NCBI GenBank assembly: GCA_964558235.1
Contig: CAZLCK010000030.1
Coordinates: 1 to 16,815, forward strand
Source: CAZLCK01 sp964558235
GTDB lineage: Bacteria > Actinomycetota > Coriobacteriia > Coriobacteriales > CADBOM01
Length of the DNA stretch: 16,815 nt
Reading direction: 5' to 3'
The notes beneath the pieces were generated by a model. It searched no databases. It had not been told where the DNA came from and was given only the letters and a program-made list of their open reading frames with translations. Positions 7,313 to 14,327 of the stretch are shown piece by piece. How positions within the stretch are numbered: the first letter of the stretch is position 1; each line of letters opens with the position of its first letter. Position numbers and translations under genes: made by a program.

Positions 7313-7755
7313 AGAGATGAACAATGCCTTAAGATTTTTTGTGTGCAATAAGAGCCTTGACATCTACCGGAAGTAGCTCCAAGTCGACGTTTAATCCCGT
7401 CAACAGTCTTAGCTCCTGGGTTTTCATGTATAGCTTGAACAATTTGATCCTCTGTAATTTCTCTGCAACGACAAATTAAACGATGCGCTATATGATCGGT
7501 TAATCTTTCGTCTAAAGATTCATCTTTGTGACTTGACCTTAAACTAGATACAGACTGAGCCGTACCTTTATTTATATCTGCAGGCTCAAAGCTACCTTTA
7601 AAAACACTGACAGGATTTTTATAGGGGTTGCGATAATTTGCAAGATGTTTTTCAAGGTAAGATGCTGCCAAAGTTCCAAGCTCATTAGCGCATGTAAGTC
7701 CTGGAGTCTTTATTGCACCAAAGCCTACCACAATAACATGGGAGTTGCCTAAAGT
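7231..7755 (-). pseudogene. FAD oxidoreductase C-terminus with BFD-type [2Fe-2S] domain (remnant)
   Basis: Read on the minus strand, 7755 to about 7320 encodes GFGAIKTPGLTCANELGTLAASYLE. This is the C-terminal flavin-contact signature (G.xxPGLTxA) of GlpA/LhgO-type FAD-dependent oxidoreductases. A linker and a Fer2_BFD domain follow: ICRCREITEDQIVQAI, GAKTVDGIKRRLGA and GRCQGSYC, keeping all four cluster cysteines. The flavin-binding N-terminal 300 or more residues are absent. From roughly 7310 down to the stop at 7231 the frame is simply the antisense of the AOR fragment (about 30 aberrant residues), so the natural 3' end is also lost. When the gap is closed, the frame continues upstream into the ThiF/HesA start at 7973. 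Confidence 0.75.
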
Positions 7756-7855
7756 NNNNNNNNNNNNNNNNNNNNNNNNNNNNNNNNNNNNNNNNNNNNN
7801 NNNNNNNNNNNNNNNNNNNNNNNNNNNNNNNNNNNNNNNNNNNNNNNNNNNNNNN
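7756..7855. other. Scaffold gap (100 N) with duplicated 55-base flanks
   Basis: Exactly 100 N. Positions 7701-7755 are identical to 7856-7910 (55 bases). As at the first gap this implies overlapping contigs. Removing the Ns and one copy restores a single uninterrupted minus-strand frame running from 7973 to 7231, so the gap is almost certainly artificial. Confidence 0.9.
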
Positions 7856-7973
7856 CTGGAGTCTTTATTGCACCAAAGCCTACCACAATAACATGGGAGT
7901 TGCCTAAAGTTTGCTGCTCTTCTTTAGACAGCGCATCGTGATTACGCAAATATCTGTCTTTGTACATATCCAT
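7856..7973 (-). pseudogene. ThiF/HesA/MoeB-family N-terminus (truncated)
   Basis: From the ATG at 7973 the frame reads YKDRYLRNHDALSKEEQQ, then TLGNSHVIVVGFG. RY.RN....s.eEq..L..s.ViVvGfG is the start of E1-like ThiF/HesA/MoeB adenylyltransferases, which activate ThiS/MoaD-type sulfur carriers. After the first glycine-rich strand the family sequence stops and, once the gap is closed, passes into the C-terminal part of an FAD oxidoreductase. Only about 35 of roughly 230-270 residues remain. An AAAAGG ribosome site and the 11-base distance to the DUF1015 stop suggest it was co-transcribed with DUF1015. ThiF and MoaD genes commonly accompany AOR genes for tungstopterin assembly, which links this remnant to the AOR fragment next door (inference). 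Confidence 0.65.
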
Positions 7974-7984
7974 ATAAGAGCCTT

Positions 7985-9517
7985 TTAGTCGTCATAGATG
8001 CTTCTAAACACAAAGCCCGATGGAAGCTTTGGATAGAAAAATGTCGACTTTTGAGGCATCGTTTCTCCACCAAGAGATATTTCTTTAAGTTGGTCGAGTC
8101 TGGTTGGCCTCATTAAAAAGACTACATCAGCCTCTTTGTTAATCAAACGATTTAGCAGCTCATTTGAGTTGGCGGAATAAAAAATTCTATCGTGAGTGGT
8201 TGGGTCGTTGGCATATATTTTGAAAAATGGTTCAACAATTAGCGAATGTAATACCGAGACATCGAGCGATTTCCATGTACGAGAGTGATTTGTTGTGATG
8301 AGGGTGTCGATTCTTTCATCGAGTGTAAGGCGGACAAGTTTTATGTCGACCTCTTGATCTAGATCAGGAGCACGCGTTGCAGCGTTTGCATTTGTTGTAG
8401 TGCTTGCATCCGTTGCGGTGCTTATAGTGTTTGCAGCGCTTACATCTGTTGCAGTATTTACAGTGCTCGCAGTGTTTTCATCCGGTGCAGTGTTTACAGT
8501 GCTTTCAGTGCATAAATTCCTGCGAGCAATTGCAAAAACAATTTCATCTTCTGTGGAGCTGTCGAGTGCCTGTTGTATCTCGTCTAAACTCAAAGACTCA
8601 GAGATTTCAAATGTTTTGGATAGCTCCTCTAAAAACGCTTGATCATTAAACTCACCATCTAAAGGAAATTTAACAGCACGGTTATAGGCCAAGATACGAA
8701 GTTTTGGGTCATTCATATTACTAAGTGCTGCCATAACATATCGGGATGCCTTTAGAGCTTTTGAGCTCTTAGCGCAGACATTTATAGCAGTATCATCATC
8801 TAGAGCACCGCTTTCGGATAGCTTTTCCAAAGCATTTTTAAACGAAAGCGCAACGGTATATCTGTGATGACCATCTGCTATAAAAACCTGCTTATTTTCT
8901 AGCGATGCAACAATTTTGTTGATCAAATTTTCATCCACGATAGCCCACAGCCTGTTTTTTATATCGCCTGGTTGAGTTCCAACTAAAATTGGCTCTGTCG
9001 CTAAAACTGTATCGATGATTTGTTGATAATCTGACGAATCGTCCGAGTAAATTCCCAATATTTGGCTGTAATTTACACCCGTTGCACATAGAAGGTCATA
9101 TCTATCTCCCAAAGCTTTTGGCAATGTAAGCTCATGGGGGATAACAACTCCATCTGAAAACTCATGGAGCTCCAGTTGCACAATAAAACTAATACGAGAT
9201 GATGGTTCGCCTGTTGCAATATCGACAAAGCTTTGCTCAAGCATATAGATTGCAGGTGTTTCATCTTGGACAATCGTGTTTTCTGAAACGAATCGTTCCC
9301 AAGTTTTGCGCGAAGTAGCGTAGCGATTATTTGGATCGGTCGTCTCTGCTGAGCCTTCGGGCAGTTCCAAAGTTACAACATTTTGGTCATTCTGCTCCAA
9401 AAGAGAGGCTCTTTGTTGTTCGCCAATTACATCGTAAGGCGGAGCTATAAAAGACGAGATATCAAAGCCTTTTGGTTTGGCATAATGCCAGCCTTTAAAC
9501 GCTTCGATTAAACTCAT
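7985..9517 (-). CDS. DUF1015 family protein with an extra tandem-repeat insertion
   Basis: 510 residues; typical members are nearer 400-430. Family marks are IAPPYDVIGEQQRASLLEQNDQNVVTLELPEG near the N-terminus (residues about 24-55), ALGDRYDLL, and the signature VFIADGHHRYTVALSF (about 213-228) with two adjacent histidines. The function is unknown. In clostridia the gene often neighbours D-3-phosphoglycerate dehydrogenase and serine biosynthesis genes, which are not present here. Residues about 333-380 are four 12-residue low-complexity units rich in Thr, Ala, Asn and Ser that the family normally lacks and that account for about half of the excess length. The ATG at 9517 has AGGAGAGGGG just upstream. 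It follows the ALDH-like gene by 72 bases on the same strand and was probably the first of a pair with the now truncated ThiF gene. Confidence 0.88.
   Translation of the reverse strand: MSLIEAFKGWHYAKPKGFDISSFIAPPYDVIGEQQRASLLEQNDQNVVTLELPEGSAETTDPNNRYATSRKTWERFVSENTIVQDETPAIYMLEQSFVDIATGEPSSRISFIVQLELHEFSDGVVIPHELTLPKALGDRYDLLCATGVNYSQILGIYSDDSSDYQQIIDTVLATEPILVGTQPGDIKNRLWAIVDENLINKIVASLENKQVFIADGHHRYTVALSFKNALEKLSESGALDDDTAINVCAKSSKALKASRYVMAALSNMNDPKLRILAYNRAVKFPLDGEFNDQAFLEELSKTFEISESLSLDEIQQALDSSTEDEIVFAIARRNLCTESTVNTAPDENTASTVNTATDVSAANTISTATDASTTTNANAATRAPDLDQEVDIKLVRLTLDERIDTLITTNHSRTWKSLDVSVLHSLIVEPFFKIYANDPTTHDRIFYSANSNELLNRLINKEADVVFLMRPTRLDQLKEISLGGETMPQKSTFFYPKLPSGFVFRSIYDD
8376..8519 (-). 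repeat. Four 36-base tandem repeats inside the DUF1015 gene
   Basis: Units 8376-8411, 8412-8447, 8448-8483 and 8484-8519, each starting G(T/G)TGC(A/G)G on the plus strand. In the protein these give NLCTESTVNTAP, DENTASTVNTAT, DVSAANTISTAT and DASTTTNANAAT. The period is a multiple of three, so copy-number change keeps the frame. Divergence between units shows this is not a very recent expansion. Confidence 0.85.
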
Positions 9518-9589
9518 AATGCCCCTCTCCTGAGCCTAAATTTATCTATGTTGTTTTTGAGTATCTAGCCGTTGTGTTCAGTACTATTT

Positions 9590-11524
9590 TTACCTGTTGC
9601 TCTTTAGCTTGTACTTCCTTTGGATCTTCTTAATATCTTGTGGGAATGGTGGGAATCTAAACGACTGTGTAAATCGCTTGTTGCTCTTTGTAATTAGCTT
9701 TCTGATTCCGAATTCTTCCACTCCAGCCTTACCACCAACTGCGCCAAATCCGGCATTGCCCATCATATAGCGCGAGGAGAAGCGGTTGGCGACTTGCATC
9801 AAAGTGTCGTTAATACACCCACAGCCATATTCCACATAAAACGATGCATAGCGAATGGCTGGTTTATTGTTTGTAAACAGATAGAGTGCCGGAGGTGTTG
9901 GGAGCTTACCGATTTCATCAAAAGCATCCTCTGGACGCTTGTAGGCGACAACTGGCAAAATCGGTCCGATTATCTTCTTCTTAAAGATCGGATGGTTAAT
10001 CGTATCTACCAAAATAACCGTTGGGGCAATACGCAAAGTCTTAGCATCGCGCTCTCCGCCAAAGATGACATTTGCCTTGCTGCCAAGATTGTCGATCAAA
10101 GAACAGGCCTGCTCATATTCTTTGCGACTAAACATTCTTGGATAATCGTCTGATTCAATCGGGTTTTCTCCATAGGTGTTCTTTACATACTCGTAAAGCC
10201 TGTTGATGAAAGCCTTCTGGACGCTTTCGTGACAAATTACCCAGCTTGGAGTGAGTCGTGTCTGTCCTGCGTGGATCATCTTTCCCCACATTATGCGTTT
10301 TGCTGCCATTTTTAGATCTACAGTTTGATCTACATAACATGGATTATTGCCCTCTATCAAGATAGTTGGTTTAGCAAGATTTTCTGCTGCTCCATGCAAA
10401 ACCTCTGTGGCTCCTTCGCGTGAGCCACAATAAAAGATCTTATTAAAGCGCGCAGACCCCAAAGCTCGATCTAAATCATCTTCGCCATAGATAAATTTGA
10501 CGCATTCAGGCTTAAAAAGCTCATCGATTGCCGCTGCTAAAACCTCATTTACACGTCTTGTGCGAGATGAGTTTTTAACCGTGATTGTGCATCCTGCTGC
10601 TAAGGCTGAGACCATCGGAATAACAGCGCCAGCAACTGGGCTTTGCCAAGAGTTGATAATACACGCGCAACCCAAAGGATGCCAATCTGTGCGAGTAAAG
10701 GCCGGGAACATCTTAAATGCGATGCGAGCTCTTTTCTTCTTGGTCCATGGGCGATATTTTTCGCGAACAATATTTAACTCTTCGTAGACCGGGGCAATTT
10801 CGGTCATGTAGGCCTCGTATTTAGAGATTCCTAAGTCACGATGGAGCGCTTCAATGAGTGGCTCTTCGTATTTTTTGATTAGAGTCGAAAAACGCAAAAG
10901 CGCACGCCCGCGCCAGTTTTGCGGAATCGTGACAGAGCTCTCAAAATAAGCGCGTTGGCTGTTGACCAGCTCGTCGATCGCTCCAATACCACCAGATATA
11001 TTGTTCTTCTTTTGTGTAAAGGTAACTTTTGTTTTTTCCCTCTGTGTCTGGGTGATCTTTATGAGTCTTTCGGGCTCAACATCGTTGTAGTCCTCTTCAA
11101 GGTCACCGATGTCGTCGGTTTTTGCAAAGGCCAAGACAGAATCGAAGATCTCTTTGTTGCGTTTGCGCCACTCTTCCGATTCTTTTTCGCGCTGCTGAGC
11201 TTCAGCCTGCATCTTTGCGCGACGCTCAGCTGAAGTCATGCGTTTTTTTGGAGGGGCCTGTGTCTCCTCTTTTGAATCTTTAGATTCCGCATCATCGTTT
11301 GAGCTCTCGAGATCGGTTGCATTCTCAGAGCTGTCATCTTCATCCGATCTGGCTATCTCATCCGAGCTGACTATCTCTTTTGTTTCATCGACAACCTGAC
11401 CGATAGTCATCTGTTCAATCTCTTGCTCTCTATTATTTTCGGCTTTTTTTGCCGTAGAAGTATTATTTGTATTTGAGTCGTTTCCTTGAACGTTTTCAAT
11501 CTGCTTTTTGCGGACGTTTGCCAT
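9590..11524 (-). CDS. Aldehyde-dehydrogenase-fold protein with a charged N-terminal extension and no catalytic cysteine
   Basis: 644 residues from the ATG at 11524, chosen because AAAGGGAGC precedes it; an in-frame ATG at 11554 lacks this. Residues 1-170 are low-complexity and highly charged (acidic 50-95, then a basic helix-prone TSAERRAKMQAEAQQREKES). The rest follows class 3 ALDH order: RGRALLRFSTLIKKYEEPLIEAL, LGCACIINSWQSPVAGAVIPMVSALAAGCTITVK, FYCGSREGATEVL, ILIEGNNPCYVD, AAKRIMWGKMIHAGQT, then EYGCGCINDTLMQ and GNAGFGAVGGKAG near the end. The family's nucleophile motif NAGQTCxAP reads HAGQTRLTP, with Arg423 (codon CGA) where Cys should be. The LELGGK glutamate motif is degenerate (LIEGNNP). 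The fold is intact over full length with no stop, so this looks like a maintained pseudoenzyme rather than decay. It is probably not a dehydrogenase. Confidence 0.8.
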   Translation of the reverse strand: MANVRKKQIENVQGNDSNTNNTSTAKKAENNREQEIEQMTIGQVVDETKEIVSSDEIARSDEDDSSENATDLESSNDDAESKDSKEETQAPPKKRMTSAERRAKMQAEAQQREKESEEWRKRNKEIFDSVLAFAKTDDIGDLEEDYNDVEPERLIKITQTQREKTKVTFTQKKNNISGGIGAIDELVNSQRAYFESSVTIPQNWRGRALLRFSTLIKKYEEPLIEALHRDLGISKYEAYMTEIAPVYEELNIVREKYRPWTKKKRARIAFKMFPAFTRTDWHPLGCACIINSWQSPVAGAVIPMVSALAAGCTITVKNSSRTRRVNEVLAAAIDELFKPECVKFIYGEDDLDRALGSARFNKIFYCGSREGATEVLHGAAENLAKPTILIEGNNPCYVDQTVDLKMAAKRIMWGKMIHAGQTRLTPSWVICHESVQKAFINRLYEYVKNTYGENPIESDDYPRMFSRKEYEQACSLIDNLGSKANVIFGGERDAKTLRIAPTVILVDTINHPIFKKKIIGPILPVVAYKRPEDAFDEIGKLPTPPALYLFTNNKPAIRYASFYVEYGCGCINDTLMQVANRFSSRYMMGNAGFGAVGGKAGVEEFGIRKLITKSNKRFTQSFRFPPFPQDIKKIQRKYKLKSNR

Positions 11525-11587
11525 CAAAAGCTCCCTTTCTAGATAAAAATGCAACTAGGTTAATAAGATAGCATGACATAGGCTGCT

Positions 11588-11617
11588 TTGGCATATTTTA
11601 GATAGGATTGTTACTAA
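11588..11617 (+). promoter_or_regulatory. Possible sigma-70-type promoter for the Maf-FCL operon
   Basis: TTGGCA (11588-11593), 18-base spacer, TACTAA (11612-11617), in the divergent spacer between the ALDH-like gene and the Maf fusion. This is pattern only; the -10 matches four of six positions. Confidence 0.3.
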
Positions 11618-11694
11618 CATAGCAGTTAGATATGTGCTTTGAAAGTTTGCTGCCCTATAAATTTTATAGAGGTTTTGACTTTAAAGGCTTAGAT

Positions 11695-12933
11695 ATGGGT
11701 GAAATTTTAGCAAAAGAGATCGGATCAGTTGATAAGATGACAGTTGTTTTGGCATCTGCATCTCCTAGGCGCGCACAAATGCTTGAGAAAAATGGTGTGC
11801 AATTTGCATGTTTAGTGTCGGATTGCGATGAGTCGGCAGTAAGCGAGTCGGCAGCAAACGACTCCTCGATTAAGCTCGATAAACTCCCTGAGACTGTAGC
11901 CACACTCAAAGCTCAAGGTGCAAAAGCGCTATTGAATGAGGATTGTAAAATCCCAATTTTGGCGAGCGACACGATTGTGTTTTTAGGCAATAAAGCCTAT
12001 GGCAAGCCCAAGGACGCTGATGATGCTTTTAGGATGCTAAGTGAGCTTTCGGGAAAGACCCACTACGTGACAAGCGGTGTGTGTATTCTTCTATACGATG
12101 ATTCAAAGATTGTTTTTTCTCAGAGCACAGCTGTAACTTTTAAGCAGCTTAGCGATCAAGATATAGCTGATTACATTGCAACAGGTGAGCCTTTTGATAA
12201 AGCTGGATCATATGGGATTCAAGGTGCTGGCTCGCAGCTAGTTGATGGCATCGATGGGGATTATGACACAGTCGTTGGGATGCCTCTAGCTGATGTCTTA
12301 CCCGCTTTGGATGAGCTCGAAAATAGTAATTATGAGTACGTCCATCCGGATAAAAATCAAGTTCGAATGTTGATGAAATCAGTGCGTAAATCGCTCGATA
12401 TAAAAAAACGTCTCGATGCCTCTTGGAAGGCATGTGAGATCTTGTTAGCCTCAGAGATTTTTGCTCGCGCTAAGACCGTAGCAGCTTATGCTCCTATGGG
12501 AAGTGAGCTCTCCTTTGAGAAACTTTTTGAGGATTTTCCTGCAGACAAGCGATTGGTAGTGCCATGTACCATGGCCTCAAGACGAATGGAGTTTATTGAG
12601 ATTAGGCCGGATATGGTGGAAGCTGGCAAGCTATCCATGGAATTTTTGGCCAATCCATCAAAAGCAGTTGATTTGCCTGAAGGTTTAAATGTGGTTAGCG
12701 AAGATGAGATAGATCTAGTTTTGGTTCCAGGTGTTGCGTTTGACTTAGATGGATATCGCATGGGATACGGCGGGGGATATTACGATACCTATCTTGCTCG
12801 TGAAGACTTAGATGCAGATATCGCTGGAATTTTTTACGAAGAGCAGCTTTTTCATGGGCAGCTTCCAGTGGAATCTCATGATAGAGCACTGCCCTGGATT
12901 ATTACGCAAAATGGTATAAGGAATTTTGAATAG
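11695..12933 (+). CDS. Maf nucleotide pyrophosphatase fused to 5-formyltetrahydrofolate cyclo-ligase
   Basis: Two complete enzymes in one frame. Maf part, about residues 15-208: LASASPRRAQML, the catalytic Asp in SDTIV (about 92), GKPKD, and FDKAGSYGIQG. This house-cleaning NTP pyrophosphatase family (septum-formation Maf) hydrolyses nucleoside triphosphates, including modified ones, to NMP. Cyclo-ligase part, about 222-412: QVRMLMKSVRKSL, AAYAPMGSELSF, RLVVPC, and LVPGVAFDLDGYRMGYGGGYYD (the ATP/folate loop). This part uses ATP to convert 5-formyl-THF to 5,10-methenyl-THF. The junction near LENSNYEYVHPDK looks like a short linker. Start: ATG 11695 has AAAGGC about 8 bases upstream; a frame also opens at 11632, and the family's usual start would be the ATG at 11737. 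The stop overlaps the next gene, indicating translational coupling. Confidence 0.85.
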   Translation: MGEILAKEIGSVDKMTVVLASASPRRAQMLEKNGVQFACLVSDCDESAVSESAANDSSIKLDKLPETVATLKAQGAKALLNEDCKIPILASDTIVFLGNKAYGKPKDADDAFRMLSELSGKTHYVTSGVCILLYDDSKIVFSQSTAVTFKQLSDQDIADYIATGEPFDKAGSYGIQGAGSQLVDGIDGDYDTVVGMPLADVLPALDELENSNYEYVHPDKNQVRMLMKSVRKSLDIKKRLDASWKACEILLASEIFARAKTVAAYAPMGSELSFEKLFEDFPADKRLVVPCTMASRRMEFIEIRPDMVEAGKLSMEFLANPSKAVDLPEGLNVVSEDEIDLVLVPGVAFDLDGYRMGYGGGYYDTYLAREDLDADIAGIFYEEQLFHGQLPVESHDRALPWIITQNGIRNFE

Positions 12934-14107
12934 TATCTTGGTCGACAACTTAAACATAGCAAAGCGTTTGATCGGCGCGGAGTTTTTTAGCGATGATATA
13001 GCTATCGACTCTCAAATTTGCATTGGCGTAAAAAATCGTCGTTTGAAATGTAGAAAATGTGTCGAGATCTGTTCAAACGACGCCATCACCCTTGAAGGTA
13101 AAGAGGTATCTGTAGATCAAGATAGCTGCACACATTGCGGCGCGTGTGTAACGGTCTGTCCAATTGGCGCAGTTAAGTCAAACTGGCTTTCTTGGCGCGA
13201 TCTGTTGCGCAATGCTTTGCAGTCGATGGTAAGCACTAACGGACGACCAATTCTTGCGTGCGATAAGGTCTTAGAAGATGCTGGAGATTTTGATAGAGCA
13301 AAGGTTTTAACTCTAAGATGTCTAGAGAGAATAGATGAAGCTCTTTTGCTTACTCTGTTTGCTGGTGGTGCTAGTGAGATTAGATTAGTTAGCGGTGATT
13401 GTAAAAATTGTAAAACAGGGTGTTTTGGCGCTGTTTGGACTTTGATCTGTGATTACGTGTTGACCCAACTCGATGTTATTGGCCTAGGCGAACAAAAAAT
13501 CATGAGCTATCTAAGCGAACTTCCTCAGGATGCCTATGAGATCGATAAGGCAAGCTTTTCAAACGAGTCACTTTCTAGACGAGATCTTTTTGGCGGAGCA
13601 AAAAGAGAGGCGATGCAGACCGTCTCTGACATAATCGATGAGGTAGTAGGAAGCCCTGATGTCCAAAGAGTTGCCGCCGCTTTTGGATTAGATGTTTCTG
13701 GGTCAGCAATCGAAGTAGCATCTAGAGGTCAGATATGTGCCTGGGCTTTAGAGTCGCTAAGCCATATAGGTTCTGCATCCTCTTCTGATTCTGTTTCATC
13801 TAGGGCGCCACAAATTCCATCTCGCATATTCGGAGATATCGAAATCAGCTCAACAAAATGTACGAACTGCTTTTTATGTACTGCCTACTGTCCAACAAAA
13901 GCGATTGAGAAAAACCTTGATGGTCACAAAGTCCTAGGTTTTATTGTGCGCCCATTGCTTTGCGTCCAATGTGGAGCTTGCCAAGATGTTTGCAAGTCAA
14001 ATGCAATCTCTCTAATCAACATGGTTTCTCTAGATCAGGTAACTGCTGGTTTGCCAAAATATATAAACTATGCTGATCAGGATAGGCAAAAGCACCTTCT
14101 TGATTAG
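12926..14107 (+). CDS. Multi-cluster 4Fe-4S ferredoxin-type protein with a central cysteine domain
   Basis: 393 residues from the TTG at 12926, which overlaps the end of the Maf fusion by eight bases and has AAGGAA just before it. The N-terminal pair of clusters uses Cys32, 42, 45, 49 and Cys68, 71, 74, 78 (CTHCGACVTVCP). A central domain holds Cys112, Cys132 in LTLRCLERIDEALLL, and CKNCKTGC (159-166), a pattern resembling the MvhD/hydrogenase-delta type of cysteine domain. The C-terminal pair uses CTNCFLCTAYCP (312-323) and CVQCGACQDVC (346-356). Between them is a variable segment with an internal SRRDLF motif (217-222). There is no signal peptide, so it is cytosolic. It probably shuttles electrons between ferredoxin and an unknown oxidoreductase; no partner enzyme lies beside it. 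The first cluster motif has a long C-x9-C gap rather than the canonical spacing. Confidence 0.8.
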   Translation: MNSILVDNLNIAKRLIGAEFFSDDIAIDSQICIGVKNRRLKCRKCVEICSNDAITLEGKEVSVDQDSCTHCGACVTVCPIGAVKSNWLSWRDLLRNALQSMVSTNGRPILACDKVLEDAGDFDRAKVLTLRCLERIDEALLLTLFAGGASEIRLVSGDCKNCKTGCFGAVWTLICDYVLTQLDVIGLGEQKIMSYLSELPQDAYEIDKASFSNESLSRRDLFGGAKREAMQTVSDIIDEVVGSPDVQRVAAAFGLDVSGSAIEVASRGQICAWALESLSHIGSASSSDSVSSRAPQIPSRIFGDIEISSTKCTNCFLCTAYCPTKAIEKNLDGHKVLGFIVRPLLCVQCGACQDVCKSNAISLINMVSLDQVTAGLPKYINYADQDRQKHLLD

Positions 14108-14153
14108 CTATCCGCCATGTTTAACCAATATCAAAAACGCTCATTTAAGCGCG

Positions 14154-14239
14154 CATTATAAAATCTGGTAATTTTTTGAGCTTACCGCTTCTCTCTAGGG
14201 GTTGTGCGGAAGGGTGAAAAGTTTCGATTATAAAAATCT
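14154..14239 (-). mobile_element. Short insertion element B: 60 bases flanked by 13-base direct repeats
   Basis: ATTATAAAAATCT occurs at 14154-14166 and 14227-14239, enclosing 60 bases. The right end of the insert reads GAAAAGTTTCG (14216-14226) and touches the second repeat directly. On the minus strand this is CGAAACTTTTC, then ACCCT, then TCCGCACAACCCC. The same order (CGAAACTTTTC, four bases, TCCGCGCAACACC) occurs at 15879-15906. Inside, GGTAA/TTACC (14167-14186) forms a small inverted repeat. It lies between the ferredoxin-type gene and citrate synthase. Confidence 0.5.
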
Positions 14240-14254
14240 CAACACAAATATCCG

Positions 14255-14286
14255 ACAAAACGTGAGTTTCGTCTATTTCGTTTTGT
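14255..14286. promoter_or_regulatory. Inverted repeat upstream of citrate synthase (possible operator)
   Basis: ACAAAACG (14255-14262), 16 bases, CGTTTTGT (14279-14286): a perfect 8-base dyad with arms about two helical turns apart, 41 bases before the citrate synthase start. A -10-like TAGAAT lies just downstream at 14297-14302, so a protein bound to the dyad would cover the -35 region. The role is inferred from position only. Confidence 0.4.
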
Positions 14287-14327
14287 ATTAGTGGAGTAGA
14301 ATGTAAAGCTTCAAGGAGGTGTTATAT

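Noticed and set aside
8376..8519. Regular 36-base units considered as a CRISPR array
   Set aside because: The units are contiguous with no spacers, lie in a coding frame and encode a 12-residue protein repeat.
10919..11233. Long open frames on the plus strand opposite the ALDH-like gene, and similar ones opposite ackA, DUF1015 and citrate synthase
   Set aside because: They are antisense shadows of well-supported genes, with no ribosome sites and no recognisable motifs.
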